Positions 1 through 8,746 of a DNA stretch of 64,000 nucleotides are shown here, in pieces. The notes below the pieces were generated by a model that saw only the letters and a list, made by a program, of their open reading frames with translations, searched no databases and was not told where the DNA came from. The translations under genes and the position numbers were made by a program. The number at the start of each line of letters is the position of its first letter. Within the stretch, counting starts at the first letter, position 1. Origin of the DNA: Microbacterium sp. Leaf288 (GTDB taxonomy: Bacteria; Actinomycetota; Actinomycetes; Actinomycetales; Microbacteriaceae); NCBI RefSeq assembly GCF_001422925.1, contig NZ_LMNI01000010.1:960993-1024992 (forward strand), written 5' to 3'.

Positions 1-150
<150 letters not shown>

Positions 151-303
151 AAAAATGATGCTGCAAACAATCGGAATAAGACCGAAAGCAGCGAGTTCAA
201 TCATGACCAAAAACGAATATCAAACTGACATCCATGAATTGATCCAAAAAAGACCCCCACCAACCAAAAAATGGTCGACAGAGAAAAAATTGGCATTTGA
301 CAA

Positions 304-327
304 GTGCACGCTGTTGAGTTCTCAAAG
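304..327 (-). promoter_or_regulatory. conserved rrn leader element (processing or antitermination)
   Basis: On the minus strand this reads TTTGAGAACTCAACAGCGTG, very like the TTTGAGAACTCAATAGTGTG block found in actinobacterial rRNA leaders, where it takes part in antitermination or RNase III processing. It lies about 55 nt downstream of the predicted transcription start. Identification is from memory of such leaders and not from an alignment. Confidence 0.6.
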
Positions 328-388
328 ATCGGACGCACCAACCAGCAACGAATCCCACGACCCGCTACCCCGACTGGGCAACTTCTCT

Positions 389-416
389 ATCTTACACATC
401 CGCTCTCGCTTGTCAA
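389..416 (-). promoter_or_regulatory. rrn operon promoter
   Basis: On the minus strand a perfect -35 box TTGACA (411-416) is followed after 16 bp by a -10 box TAAGAT (389-394). Transcription would start near 382 and run into the 16S gene. This is the closest match to the sigma70-type consensus in the window, fitting an rRNA promoter. Confidence 0.8.
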
Positions 417-703
417 GTCGGCGGGGCAAGGCACAAGACCTCACCACAGCCGGAGACCAGCAGTCACAGAAGTGGAAGAAACCCATCCTAAACCGGAACC
501 CGGCCCGCTCGCCAGAGCAGATCGGATGGGGTGGTTCGCTGCTTGAGGGGAGCGAGACCTTCCGGCCTTCCGCTCTACCCTTTGGGGCGAACAACAAGAA
601 CATTACGTGGATCCCACCCGCCGGTCGAATCAGCCCCGCATCCCGGGCGTGTCGCCACGGTTCTCCCCCGGAAACACGCGGAACTCCACCGGGGCCCGCG
701 CGC

Positions 704-709
704 TAGCGT
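704..709 (+). promoter_or_regulatory. -10 box of dapD (leaderless start)
   Basis: TAGCGT ends 7 nt before the dapD ATG, and no Shine-Dalgarno sequence is visible. This suggests transcription starts at or next to the start codon. Confidence 0.45.
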
Positions 710-716
710 TGAAGCC

Positions 717-1673
717 ATGACCGAAGAACGATGGGTGTGGGGCGTCGGCCTCGCGACGACCGCCGAAGACGGAACCGTGCTCGACACGTGGTTCCCTTCC
801 CCCACTGCCGGACGCATCCCGCTGGGCTACGACCCCCAGATGCCGCCGGACGAGCTCGACCGCCTTGCTGTCGCCGACGAACGGCGCGCCGTCACGGTGG
901 ATGTCGTCGCCATCGAGACCGATCTCGATGCTGCGCCGACCTCGACTCCGGACGCGTACCTGCGCCTTCACGCGCTGTCGCACCTTCTCGTGCGCCCCAA
1001 TGAGGTGAACCTCGACGGGATCTTCGCGCACCTGCCGAACGTGGCGTGGACCAACGCGGGGCCGATGCATCCCGACGCGCTCACCCGCCTGCGCCCGTTC
1101 CTCATCCGCGAGGGCATCCAGGTACAGGGACTCGACAAGTTCCCCCGCCTGCTCGACTACGTGACGCCGGCCGGCGTCCGCATCGCCGACGCGTCCCGCG
1201 TGCGGCTCGGCGCCTACTTGTCGCCCGGCACCACCGTCATGCACGAGGGCTTTGTGAACTTCAACGCCGGCACCCTCGGCCAGAGCATGGTCGAAGGCCG
1301 CGTCTCGCAGGGCGTGGTCGTGGGCGACGGCAGCGACATCGGTGGCGGCGCCTCGATCATGGGCACCCTCTCCGGCGGCGGAACCCACAAGGTGTCCGTC
1401 GGAGCCCGCACCCTGCTCGGCGCGAACGCCGGCATCGGGATCTCGCTCGGCGACGACTGCATCGTCGAGGCCGGCCTCTACGTGACCGCGGGCACCAAGG
1501 TCGTGCTTGCGGACGAGCCCCGTCGGGCCGACGGGACGCTTCCCACGGCGAAGGGTGCCGACCTCTCCGGCAGCACCGGACTGCTCTTCCGCCGCAACTC
1601 TCTCACCGGAGCGGTCGAGGCCGTGCGCCGCGCAGGCGTGGGTGTCACCCTCAACGAGGCGCTGCACGCCTGA
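717..1673 (+). CDS. dapD: 2,3,4,5-tetrahydropyridine-2,6-dicarboxylate N-succinyltransferase
   Basis: 318 residues, matching the roughly 317-residue actinobacterial DapD. It transfers succinyl from succinyl-CoA to tetrahydrodipicolinate in lysine and meso-diaminopimelate (cell wall) synthesis. The C-terminal half has the glycine- and valine-rich hexapeptide repeats of a left-handed beta helix, with motifs such as GGGASIMGTLSGGG and GANAGIGISLGDDC. I chose ATG 717 because the protein then begins MTEERWVWGVGLAT as in relatives; the upstream frame extension is low-complexity and overlaps rrn control sequence. It has its own terminator at 1686-1719. The next pathway enzyme, dapC, lies nearby on the other strand. 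Confidence 0.93.
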   Translation: MTEERWVWGVGLATTAEDGTVLDTWFPSPTAGRIPLGYDPQMPPDELDRLAVADERRAVTVDVVAIETDLDAAPTSTPDAYLRLHALSHLLVRPNEVNLDGIFAHLPNVAWTNAGPMHPDALTRLRPFLIREGIQVQGLDKFPRLLDYVTPAGVRIADASRVRLGAYLSPGTTVMHEGFVNFNAGTLGQSMVEGRVSQGVVVGDGSDIGGGASIMGTLSGGGTHKVSVGARTLLGANAGIGISLGDDCIVEAGLYVTAGTKVVLADEPRRADGTLPTAKGADLSGSTGLLFRRNSLTGAVEAVRRAGVGVTLNEALHA

Positions 1674-1685
1674 GTCCCGCGCACT

Positions 1686-1724
1686 GAGACCGCTCCGTCA
1701 TCCACGACGGGGCGGTCTCGTCGT
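1686..1724 (+). terminator. dapD terminator
   Basis: GAGACCGCTCCGTC (1686-1699) pairs with GACGGGGCGGTCTC (1706-1719) around a 6-nt loop, with one G-U pair, followed by GTCGTTT. It starts 12 nt after the dapD stop. Confidence 0.75.
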
Positions 1725-1873
1725 TTGCGGTCGTCGCCGCGACCGTGGTGCTGACGGTCCGGCCATGTGGACGGACGGATGCTGCGACCCACGGCTCGCT
1801 CGAGAACGCCGGCCCACCAGCACTCGTCGACGTCGGCTCACTCACCGCGGCGGGCACGACCCCGCTCAACGAC

Positions 1874-1905
1874 GATGCCGCGCCCCGACTCGGGGGCGCG
1901 GCATC
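1874..1905 (-). terminator. citrate synthase terminator
   Basis: GATGCCGCGCCCCG and CGGGGGCGCGGCATC form a stem of about 14 bp with one bulged G. On the minus strand it lies 14 nt past the gltA stop. There is no clear U-tract, as is common in this GC-rich group. Confidence 0.65.
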
Positions 1906-1918
1906 CGTCAGTTCCGGG

Positions 1919-3217
1919 TCAGGACAGACCGGGGTAGTTGCGCTCTTCGGCGCCGATGTACAGCTGCTGCGGACGGCCGATCTTGGTCTGAGGGTCGCCG
2001 GCGGCCTCGCGCCACTGCGCCAGCCAGCCGGGCAGGCGCCCGATCGCGAACAGCACCGTGAACATGCGGGTCGGGAAGCCCATCGCCTTGTAGATCACGC
2101 CTGTGTAGAAGTCGACGTTCGGGTACAGGCGGCGGTCCTGGAAGTACGCGTCGTTCAGCGCGATCTCTTCGAGCTCCTTCGCGAGGTCGAGCAGCGGGTC
2201 GCTGACGCCGAGCGCCGACAGCACCTCATGGGCCGATTCCTTGACGAGCTTCGCACGCGGGTCGTAGTTCTTGTAGACGCGGTGCCCGAAGCCCATGAGC
2301 TTCACGCCGTCTTCCTTGTTCTTCACGCGCTCGACGAAGCGCTGCACGCTTTCGCCGGAGTCTCGGATGCGCGCGAGCATGTCAAGCACGGCCTCGTTCG
2401 CGCCGCCGTGCAGCGGACCGTAGAGCGCGTTGATCCCTGCCGAGATCGACGAGAACTGGTTCGCGCCCGTCGAGCCGACCAGGCGCACGGTCGAGGTCGA
2501 GGCGTTCTGCTCGTGGTCCTCGTGGAGGATCAGCAGGCGCTCGAGAGCGCGCGACATCACCGGATTGACCTCGTACACCTCCGAGAGCACGCCGAAGTTG
2601 AGCTTCAGGAAGTTGTCGACGAACCCGAGCGAATTGTCGGGGTAGAGGAACGCCTGGCCGATGCTCTTCTTGTGCGCGTACGCCGCGATCACGGGCAGCT
2701 TCGCGAGCATGCGGATCGTGTTCAGCTCGACGTGCTCGGGGTTGTTGGGGTCGGACTGGTGCTCGTAGTACGTCGAGAGCGCGGACACGGCCGACGACAG
2801 CACCGACATCGGGTGCGCGGTGTGCGGCAGCGCCGAGAAGAACCGCTTGAGGTCCTCGTGCAGCAGCGTGTGCCGACGGATCTTCTCATCGAACTCGGCC
2901 AGCTCGTCAGCGGTCGGGAGTTCGCCGTAGATGAGCAGCCACGCGACCTCGAGGTAGGTGCTGTTCTTCGCGAGCTGCTCGATCGGGTAGCCGCGGTAGC
3001 GCAGCACGCCTTCGTCGCCGTCGATATAGGTGATCGCGGACTTCGTCGCCGCGGTGTTGACGAAGCCGTAGTCGAGAGCCGTGTAGCCGGTCTGGCGGGT
3101 GAGGGTGGAGAGGTCCACGCTCGGTGTGCCGTCGGTGCCCCGCAGAAGCGGGAACTCGGCGGTGCTGCCACAGATCGTGAGGGTGGCCTTCTCCTGCTGG
3201 GTGCCCGCGTCGCTCAC
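1919..3217 (-). CDS. gltA: citrate synthase
   Basis: 432 residues. It condenses oxaloacetate and acetyl-CoA into citrate, the entry step of the TCA cycle. The catalytic residues of the family are visible: His in GPLHGGANEAV, His in GFGHRVYKNYDPRA, and Asp in NVDFYTGVIYKAMG (about residue 369). The length and the N-terminal beta domain (TYIDGDEGVLRYRGYPIEQL) fit the hexameric, NADH-sensitive type of bacterial enzyme. Start: GTG at 3217, with GAGGAG placed 6 nt upstream; the frame continues further up but without protein-like sequence. It stands alone between two terminators or gene ends. Confidence 0.95.
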   Translation of the reverse strand: MSDAGTQQEKATLTICGSTAEFPLLRGTDGTPSVDLSTLTRQTGYTALDYGFVNTAATKSAITYIDGDEGVLRYRGYPIEQLAKNSTYLEVAWLLIYGELPTADELAEFDEKIRRHTLLHEDLKRFFSALPHTAHPMSVLSSAVSALSTYYEHQSDPNNPEHVELNTIRMLAKLPVIAAYAHKKSIGQAFLYPDNSLGFVDNFLKLNFGVLSEVYEVNPVMSRALERLLILHEDHEQNASTSTVRLVGSTGANQFSSISAGINALYGPLHGGANEAVLDMLARIRDSGESVQRFVERVKNKEDGVKLMGFGHRVYKNYDPRAKLVKESAHEVLSALGVSDPLLDLAKELEEIALNDAYFQDRRLYPNVDFYTGVIYKAMGFPTRMFTVLFAIGRLPGWLAQWREAAGDPQTKIGRPQQLYIGAEERNYPGLS

Positions 3218-3406
3218 GGCGCCTCCTCGCGATTTCTGGTCGTACCGGGGGTGTCGTCCAGTCCTGTGCGGCGCCATGGGGAGGGCTGCAGCAGAACGGA
3301 GGGGCGGGACGGGGGATGCCGCGTCGCCGCGCTTCTTACAGCCTAGTGCGCCGCCACGCCTACTGTTGACAAGGCCAAAGGCTCGCGGCATCCGATAGAG
3401 GAATCC

Positions 3407-4528
3407 TCAGATCGCGATGTGTGATGCGGCGCGCAGTCGTGCGGCCGCGGCCGCGATGCGCTCGTCGGTCGCGGTGAGCGACAGTCGGATGTGCTGCGGG
3501 AAGTGCGTGCCGTAGAAGTGGCCCGGACCGGCGAGGATGCCGAGATCGGCGAGACGCCCGAGACTCTCCCACGCTTCGCGCCCCTCGGTCGCCCAGAGGT
3601 ACAGCCCGGCCTCGCTCGCGTCGATGCGGAATCCGGCGGCCTCGACGGCGGGGCGCAGCACATCGCGTCGACGACGGTACAGCTCCTTCTGCGCGGCGAC
3701 GTGGACATCGTCCTCGAGGGCGGCGGTCATCGCCGTCTGGACCGGAAGCGGGAGCATGAGGCCGAGGTGCTTGCGCGCCGTGAGCAGACGAGCGATCACG
3801 GCGGGATCGCCGGCGAGGAACGCCGCGCGGTAGCCGGCGAGGTTCGACTGCTTGCTCAGCGAGTACACCGAGAGGATGCCGCGGAGGTCGCCCGCGGTCA
3901 CGCGGGGGTCGAGCGCGGACGGCACCGGTTCGGCGTCCCATGGGGCATCCCACCCCAGTTCCGCGTAGCACTCGTCGGACGCCAGCACGGCGCCGAGCTC
4001 GCGCGCCCGCTCGACCGCCGCGCGCAGGGCGTCGACGTCGAGCACGCGGCCGTCGGGATTGCCCGGGGAGTTCACCCACACCAGGCGGGTGTCCTCGGGC
4101 CAGTCTGCGGGCTCGTCCGCGGCGACGGGCGTCGCGCCGACGAGGCGCGCGCCGACCTCGTACGTGGGATATGCCGCACGGGGGTGCACGACGACGTCGC
4201 CGGGTCCGAGACCGAGCAGCAGCGGGAGCAGGGCGACGAGCTCCTTGGACCCCACGGTCGGGAGCACGTTCTCGGGGGTCAGCCCTGAAACGCCCCGGCG
4301 GCGGGCGTACCAGCTCGCGATGGCCGCCCGAAGCTTCGGGGTGCCGACCGTCTGCGGGTACGCGTGCGCGTCGGTCGCGGCGCGGAGTGCGTCCGCGACG
4401 ACGGCGGGCGTCGCGTCGACGGGTGACCCGATCGACAGATCGACGAGGCCGTCGGGATGCGAGCGTGCTCGCGCGGCATACGGCGCGACCGCGTCCCAGG
4501 GGTAGTCGGCGAGGTCGGCGACCCCCAC
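3407..4528 (-). CDS. dapC: succinyldiaminopimelate transaminase
   Basis: 373 residues, class I/II fold-type I aminotransferase. The PLP lysine lies in SVYSLSKQSNLAGYR and the substrate-binding NSPGNPDGR loop and ASDECYAELGW (PLP-binding Asp) precede it. In actinobacteria this gene next to fdxA is the DapC enzyme, making N-succinyl-LL-diaminopimelate; dapD, the preceding step, lies 2.3 kb away. GTG 4528 starts 1 nt after the fdxA stop, with GCAGGAA upstream, so the two are translationally linked and share the fdxA promoter. A longer frame exists only by overlapping fdxA. Substrate specificity is inferred from context. Confidence 0.87.
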   Translation of the reverse strand: MGVADLADYPWDAVAPYAARARSHPDGLVDLSIGSPVDATPAVVADALRAATDAHAYPQTVGTPKLRAAIASWYARRRGVSGLTPENVLPTVGSKELVALLPLLLGLGPGDVVVHPRAAYPTYEVGARLVGATPVAADEPADWPEDTRLVWVNSPGNPDGRVLDVDALRAAVERARELGAVLASDECYAELGWDAPWDAEPVPSALDPRVTAGDLRGILSVYSLSKQSNLAGYRAAFLAGDPAVIARLLTARKHLGLMLPLPVQTAMTAALEDDVHVAAQKELYRRRRDVLRPAVEAAGFRIDASEAGLYLWATEGREAWESLGRLADLGILAGPGHFYGTHFPQHIRLSLTATDERIAAAAARLRAASHIAI

Positions 4529-4529
4529 G

Positions 4530-4850
4530 TCAGTGTTCCTGCGGCGGGAGCGCCTCGATGATCGGGTGATCCTTGTGGATGACGCCCACCTTGGCGGCGC
4601 CGCCCGGGGAGCCGATGTCGTCGAAGAACTCGACATTGGCCTTGTAGTAGTCCTGCCACTCGTCGGGCAGGTCGTCCTCGTAGTAGATCGCCTCGACGGG
4701 GCACACGGGCTCGCAGGCGCCGCAGTCGACGCACTCGTCGGGGTGGATGTACAGCGATCGATCGCCCTCGTAGATGCAGTCCACGGGACACTCGTCGATG
4801 CAGGCGCGGTCCTTGACGTCCACGCAGGGAAGGGCGATCACGTACGTCAC
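4530..4850 (-). CDS. fdxA: 7Fe ferredoxin
   Basis: 106 residues, a soluble electron carrier. By the Azotobacter FdI scheme Cys9, Cys17 and Cys50 would hold a [3Fe-4S] cluster and Cys21, Cys40, Cys43 and Cys46 a [4Fe-4S] cluster; Cys25 is the spare cysteine near the second cluster. All are present. The acidic C-terminal half (EDDLPDEWQDYYKANVEFF) is typical of actinobacterial FdxA. GTG 4850 is preceded by TAGACT with a 6-nt gap, so the mRNA is probably leaderless. It is first in a two-gene unit with dapC. Confidence 0.93.
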   Translation of the reverse strand: MTYVIALPCVDVKDRACIDECPVDCIYEGDRSLYIHPDECVDCGACEPVCPVEAIYYEDDLPDEWQDYYKANVEFFDDIGSPGGAAKVGVIHKDHPIIEALPPQEH

Positions 4851-4856
4851 GGCATC

Positions 4857-4862
4857 AGTCTA
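4857..4862 (-). promoter_or_regulatory. -10 box of fdxA-dapC (leaderless start)
   Basis: TAGACT on the minus strand ends 6 nt before the fdxA GTG, and no ribosome binding site is present. Confidence 0.5.
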
Positions 4863-4897
4863 GCCGCGGCATCCGCAGCGCATCCGCCGTGCGACGA

Positions 4898-5299
4898 TCA
4901 GGTGGAGCGCTCCGAGGGTGCGTCCGCCCGCACAAACGTGTCGGGCCACGCGATCACCACGGCGGAGATGATCGGCACGAGGATCGTCCACACGATTCCG
5001 GGGTTGAACTCTCCGTCCGGCGCCTGCGGCACCACCACCGAGCCGCCGGGACCCGCGCCCGAGAAGACGAGCGTCGCGGTCATGAGGCCGATGGCCACGG
5101 CAAGGGTCGCCCACCGATCGGACGTGAGCAGCCGCACCGCGAGGAGCAGGGCGGCAGAGCCGACCACGGCGAGGATCAGGCCGAGCGGGAACCAGCCGAT
5201 CGCGTACGCGTGGGCCACCGTGCCGGCGACGCCGTAGACCAGTCCCACCAGCAGGGCGACGATCCAGCTGCCGATGCGGGCGGGGACGGAGGGGCGCAT
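4898..5299 (-). CDS. DUF6113-like integral membrane protein
   Basis: 133 residues of unknown function. Four hydrophobic segments span roughly residues 9-33, 35-60, 64-82 and 100-122, with a short charged tail. A gene of this size and topology is common beside fdxA in Microbacteriaceae, which is why I suggest DUF6113. ATG 5299 follows TACGAT by 6 nt, so a leaderless start is likely. No catalytic motif is visible. Confidence 0.7.
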   Translation of the reverse strand: MRPSVPARIGSWIVALLVGLVYGVAGTVAHAYAIGWFPLGLILAVVGSAALLLAVRLLTSDRWATLAVAIGLMTATLVFSGAGPGGSVVVPQAPDGEFNPGIVWTILVPIISAVVIAWPDTFVRADAPSERST

Positions 5300-5305
5300 G
5301 CCTCG

Positions 5306-5311
5306 ATCGTA
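5306..5311 (-). promoter_or_regulatory. -10 box of the DUF6113-like gene
   Basis: TACGAT on the minus strand ends 6 nt before ATG 5299. Confidence 0.45.
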
Positions 5312-5366
5312 CCGACCGCACCTGTGCGCTGCTGCGCGCTCGACGGGGGTCGGGACGGAGCCCCGG

Positions 5367-5681
5367 CTACGCCGCCCAGCCCCACAGACGCAGGAGTGCC
5401 GCGACGAGCGCGGCCGCGACGACCACGACGAGGAAGGGCGCCCGCAGCATCAGCAGACCCGCGGCGACGAGCACGGCCGGGACCCGGGCATCGACCACGA
5501 CCGCCTGCCCCGCGCCGAGAGTCTGCACGGCGACGAGGGCGGCGAGCAGCGCCACGGTGAGCAGATCGGCGATGCGCATCGGCGTCGGGGCCTCGACCCA
5601 CTTCGCGGGGATGAGATAGCCCACGGTCTTGAGCGCGACGCAGATGATCGAGGCAACGAGGATGGCCGTCCACATGGTCAC
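5367..5681 (-). CDS. azlD: AzlD-family branched-chain amino-acid exporter subunit
   Basis: 104 residues from GTG 5681, or 102 from ATG 5675. Three hydrophobic helices and the pattern CVALKTVGYLIP, then RIADLLTVALLAALVAVQTL, are those of AzlD. It forms the small subunit of an exporter of branched-chain or other amino acids with AzlC. The GTG overlaps the azlC stop as GTGA with GGGAGGGG 5 nt upstream, which favours this start and implies translational coupling. Substrate is not determinable from sequence. Confidence 0.85.
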   Translation of the reverse strand: MTMWTAILVASIICVALKTVGYLIPAKWVEAPTPMRIADLLTVALLAALVAVQTLGAGQAVVVDARVPAVLVAAGLLMLRAPFLVVVVAAALVAALLRLWGWAA

Positions 5682-6439
5682 GGCAGCCCCTCCCTCTCGG
5701 CGACGTCGTCGGGTTCGGTCTCGACCCGGTCGTCCTTGCCGAGCCAGTTCGTCCAGCCGACCACGATCGCGACGAGGGCAGCGATGATGACCGGGAGACC
5801 GGGCATGAGCACGGGCGTGAGCACCGTCGCCACGACGGCCGCGGCCACGCCGACCACGATGGGCTGGCGGGCGCGCAGGCGCGGCCACAGGAGGGCGAGG
5901 AACGCGGCTGCCGCGGCGGCGTCGAGTCCGTACGCCCGCACGTCGCCGAGCACGTCGCCGAGCAGCGCGCCGGCGAGCGTCGACAGATTCCACCCGATGT
6001 AGATCCCGATGCCGGTGACCCAGAACCCCAGTGTCCGGGCGTGCGGCGAGCGCTGGGCGAGCGCCACCGCGGTCGACTCGTCGATCGTGAACTGCGCCGC
6101 CGCGGCGCGGCGCCAGAAGCCCGCGCCGACCACCGGAGACATCCGGATGCCGTAGGCCACGTTGCGCACTCCGAGCAGCGCCGCGGATGCGATCGCCGCC
6201 GGCACGGCGGCCAGCCCCCCGGCCCCCACGATGCCGACGAACGCGAACTGGGATCCGCCGGTGAACATCACGAGACTCAGGACGCACGTCTGCCAGACGT
6301 CGAGCCCGGCCGCGACGGCGAGAGCGCCGAACGAGACGCCGTAGGCACTTGTCGCGAGCGCGACGCCCAGCCCTTCGCGCACCGCCCGCCTCCCCTCGCC
6401 GGCGCTGTGTGCGTCGTCGAAGTGCGGATCGAGGGTCAC
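5678..6439 (-). CDS. azlC: AzlC-family amino-acid exporter large subunit
   Basis: 253 residues, about five to six membrane helices. The conserved AzlC core is visible: GVSFGALAVAAGL near residue 35, then MFTGGSQFAFVGIVGAGG, and RNVAYGIRMSPVV. It exports branched-chain amino acids or related compounds with AzlD, encoded directly downstream with a 4-nt overlap. The start is GTG 6439, preceded by TAGCAT with a 6-nt gap and no Shine-Dalgarno, hence probably leaderless. The C-terminus is hydrophilic and acidic. Confidence 0.88.
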   Translation of the reverse strand: MTLDPHFDDAHSAGEGRRAVREGLGVALATSAYGVSFGALAVAAGLDVWQTCVLSLVMFTGGSQFAFVGIVGAGGLAAVPAAIASAALLGVRNVAYGIRMSPVVGAGFWRRAAAAQFTIDESTAVALAQRSPHARTLGFWVTGIGIYIGWNLSTLAGALLGDVLGDVRAYGLDAAAAAAFLALLWPRLRARQPIVVGVAAAVVATVLTPVLMPGLPVIIAALVAIVVGWTNWLGKDDRVETEPDDVAEREGLP

Positions 6440-6445
6440 CTCGTC

Positions 6446-6451
6446 ATGCTA
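6446..6451 (-). promoter_or_regulatory. -10 box of azlCD (leaderless start)
   Basis: TAGCAT on the minus strand ends 6 nt before the azlC GTG. Confidence 0.45.
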
Positions 6452-6546
6452 CCGACGGGTCCGACACCGGACGCCGGTCCGCGTGCGGGACGGTGGCCTC
6501 GTCCGGCGCCGCCGTGCACGCGGGAATGCTCGGGTCGCAGCATCCT

Positions 6547-6607
6547 GGGATTGCGCTTTCCTACTCCGCTTGCCATGCTGGGCGTGAACCGGCAGAAAAC
6601 GCTTCCT
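6547..6607 (+). promoter_or_regulatory. possible LacI-family operators upstream of the pectate lyase
   Basis: Two half-palindromic sites with a central CG or GC and flanking A/T runs occur: GGATTGCGCTTTCC around 6548-6561 and AGAAAACGCTTCC at 6594-6606. They resemble LacI-type operators of sugar genes in actinobacteria. They are 46 bp apart and lie 63-120 bp upstream of the start codon. No regulator gene is nearby, so the assignment is a guess. Confidence 0.3.
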
Positions 6608-6669
6608 CAGCTCCACGGTCGCCCCCGCGTCGTCCTCATCACGGATTCTGCACAGGACGAAGGAGTCCC

Positions 6670-8739
6670 ATGCGCACACCGTCCCCCCTGCCCGAGCGCG
6701 CCGCGCCATCGCGCTCCCGCCGACCGCGGGCGCTCGCCGTGGTCGCCGCCGCGGGCCTGGCCGCAGCGCTCGTGCTGCCCGCCTCTCCGGCGACCGCTGC
6801 CGCCGCCGCACCCGGTGCGGCTCCGTCCGTCGACCTCGGCCGCGAGGTCATCGCGCCCGGCGACGGTTGGGCGTCGTGGAGCGGCGACACGTACCCCGAG
6901 CGCGCACAGCGCCTCGCCGCGCCGACCACGGGGGGCTCCTCCGCCTCCCCCGCGGACGTGTATGTCGCCGGCACGTGGCAGGAGTTGCGCGACGCCCTCG
7001 CCGGCAGGGCGGGCGGATCGCAGAACGACGCGCGCTACAACACCGTGCCGCGCATCGTCTACGTCACGGGCACGCTCGACCCGTGGCTGCGCGCCGACGG
7101 CACGCGGACGACCTGCGACGACATCGCCGCGCAGATCACCGTCGCGGGATCCGGCGCGCCCTTCTCGATGGACGACTACATCGCCGCGTTCGGACCCGGG
7201 GTCGACCCCTCCGGCCCTCTCGAGGCCGCTCGCGCCGAGGCCGCGGCGCTGCAGGCGCGGCTCACGCTGCAGCACGTCGGCTCGAACGTCACTCTTGTCG
7301 GCGTCGGCGACGACGCGCACGTGGTCGGAGCGTCCCTGCGAATCCGCGACGCCTCGAACGTCATCGTGCGCAACCTCACACTGTCCGACGCGTACGACTG
7401 CTTCCCGCAATGGGATGCCAATGACGCGGGCGGCAACTGGAACTCGGCGTACGACAACCTCTCGGTGTGGACGTCGACGAGCGTGTGGATCGATCACAAC
7501 ACGTTCGACGACGGAGACCACCCCGCGGCGAGCCTCGACACGGTCTACGGGCGTCCGTTCGAGGTGCACGACGGGCTCGTCGACATCACCCACGGCTCCG
7601 ACCTCGTGACGATGTCGTGGAACTGGCTGCAGCATCACGACAAGACCGACATCATCGGCTCATCGGACTCGCGCCTGCAGGATCGGGGCCAGCACCGCGT
7701 CACGCAGCACCACAATCGGTGGACCGACATCGGCCAGCGCGGCCCGCGGGTGCGCTTCGGCGACGTGCACGTCTACAACAATCTGTACGAGCAGACGGAT
7801 GCCACGACCCAGGCCTCGTCGGACGGCTACGACTTCTTCCAGTACTACTGGGGAGCGGGTCGCGAGAGCAGCATCGTCGCCGAGTCCAACGCCGTCGAGC
7901 TGATCGACCCCGCGAGCGCCTCGCGGATCATCGCCGGCTGGGGCGGCACCGAGCTTTCCGCCACCGACACGCTCGTGAACGGGGAGATCGTCGACGTGCT
8001 CGCGGCGTACAACGCCGGCGCCGCCGCCCCGCTGTCCCCCGCGGTTCGGTGGGATCCCGCTGACGCCTACGCGTACACGCTCACACCCGTCGGCGACGTC
8101 GCCGAGGCGGTGCGTGCGGGGGCCGGCGCGGGCGTGCTCGCCTCGGGCACGCCTGGCGCCACCGACGCACCGGCCGCGTTCACACTGTCGCACGACAACG
8201 GCTGGGACACGGGCCTGCGCGACGGCGACTACCGGGTGACGGCCGACCTCTGGTGGGGTCAGAACGCCACGGTGGTCAAGCTCTACGAGAACGGCACGCT
8301 CGTCGGCGCGCAGTCGATGGCCGGGGTGTCCCCCGCCGCACAGCGCACCACGTTCGACATCGCCGGCAGGACGAACGGCGCGTACGCGTACGAGCTCGTC
8401 GCGCTCAACCCTCACGGCGAGTCGCGGTCGCGCAAGCTCACGGTGACGGTGACGGATGCCGCACCCGCCGTCGCCGTACTGAGCGCCTCCGGTGTCCGGA
8501 CCGGCGACGTGACGATCACGGCGAACCTGTGGTGGGGCACCAACGCGAGCGAGTACGTGCTGTTCCAGGACGGCGTCGAAGTCGACCGTCAGGCGCTCAC
8601 GTCCGCGACACCCGGTGCCCAGCGCGCGACGACGTCGTTCGGCGCACTGTCTCCCGGCACGTACGAGTTCACCGCGGTGCTCTCGAACGCCGCGGGATCG
8701 ACGGCTGCGCGACCGGTCGCGGTGACGGTGAGGGACTGA
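6670..8739 (+). CDS. secreted pectate lyase, family PL1, with two C-terminal repeat domains
   Basis: 689 residues. A signal peptide (arginine-rich start, hydrophobic core ALAVVAAAGLAAALVLP, cleavage near ATAAA at about 40) is followed by a PL1 beta-helix (about 90-480). Family motifs are visible: VWIDHNTF, DITHGSDLVTMSWNWLQHHDKT and the catalytic-arginine region GQRGPRVRFGDVH. It should cleave de-esterified pectin by Ca-dependent beta-elimination outside the cell. Two tandem domains follow (about 515-600 and 605-689), each with DLWWGQNAT or NLWWGTNAS and an ENG/DGV turn, like the chitinase-A N-terminal domain found in carbohydrate-active enzymes. GAAGGAG lies 6 nt before ATG 6670. It sits alone among housekeeping genes and ends at a shared hairpin. 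Confidence 0.92.
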   Translation: MRTPSPLPERAAPSRSRRPRALAVVAAAGLAAALVLPASPATAAAAAPGAAPSVDLGREVIAPGDGWASWSGDTYPERAQRLAAPTTGGSSASPADVYVAGTWQELRDALAGRAGGSQNDARYNTVPRIVYVTGTLDPWLRADGTRTTCDDIAAQITVAGSGAPFSMDDYIAAFGPGVDPSGPLEAARAEAAALQARLTLQHVGSNVTLVGVGDDAHVVGASLRIRDASNVIVRNLTLSDAYDCFPQWDANDAGGNWNSAYDNLSVWTSTSVWIDHNTFDDGDHPAASLDTVYGRPFEVHDGLVDITHGSDLVTMSWNWLQHHDKTDIIGSSDSRLQDRGQHRVTQHHNRWTDIGQRGPRVRFGDVHVYNNLYEQTDATTQASSDGYDFFQYYWGAGRESSIVAESNAVELIDPASASRIIAGWGGTELSATDTLVNGEIVDVLAAYNAGAAAPLSPAVRWDPADAYAYTLTPVGDVAEAVRAGAGAGVLASGTPGATDAPAAFTLSHDNGWDTGLRDGDYRVTADLWWGQNATVVKLYENGTLVGAQSMAGVSPAAQRTTFDIAGRTNGAYAYELVALNPHGESRSRKLTVTVTDAAPAVAVLSASGVRTGDVTITANLWWGTNASEYVLFQDGVEVDRQALTSATPGAQRATTSFGALSPGTYEFTAVLSNAAGSTAARPVAVTVRD

Positions 8740-8746
8740 CGACGAC

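Larger units (their letters stand above)
151..703 (-). other. rrn leader and upstream promoter region, no protein gene
   Basis: This stretch lies between the 16S 5' end and dapD. It is clearly less GC-rich near the 16S end, as expected of a transcribed rRNA leader. It holds the leader element at 304-327 and the promoter at 389-416. Between 417 and 703 I see no convincing second promoter. Open frames here on both strands lack ribosome binding sites and protein-like composition, so I annotate none. Confidence 0.7.

Noticed and set aside
531..716. N-terminal extension of the dapD frame, and several open frames in 74-706
   Set aside because: They overlap the rrn leader and promoter, lack ribosome sites and do not resemble proteins; DapD begins normally at 717.
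1745..3346. 533-codon plus-strand frame across citrate synthase
   Set aside because: It is an antisense shadow of gltA, rich in Arg, Val and His as expected from GC-rich third positions; gltA itself matches its family throughout.
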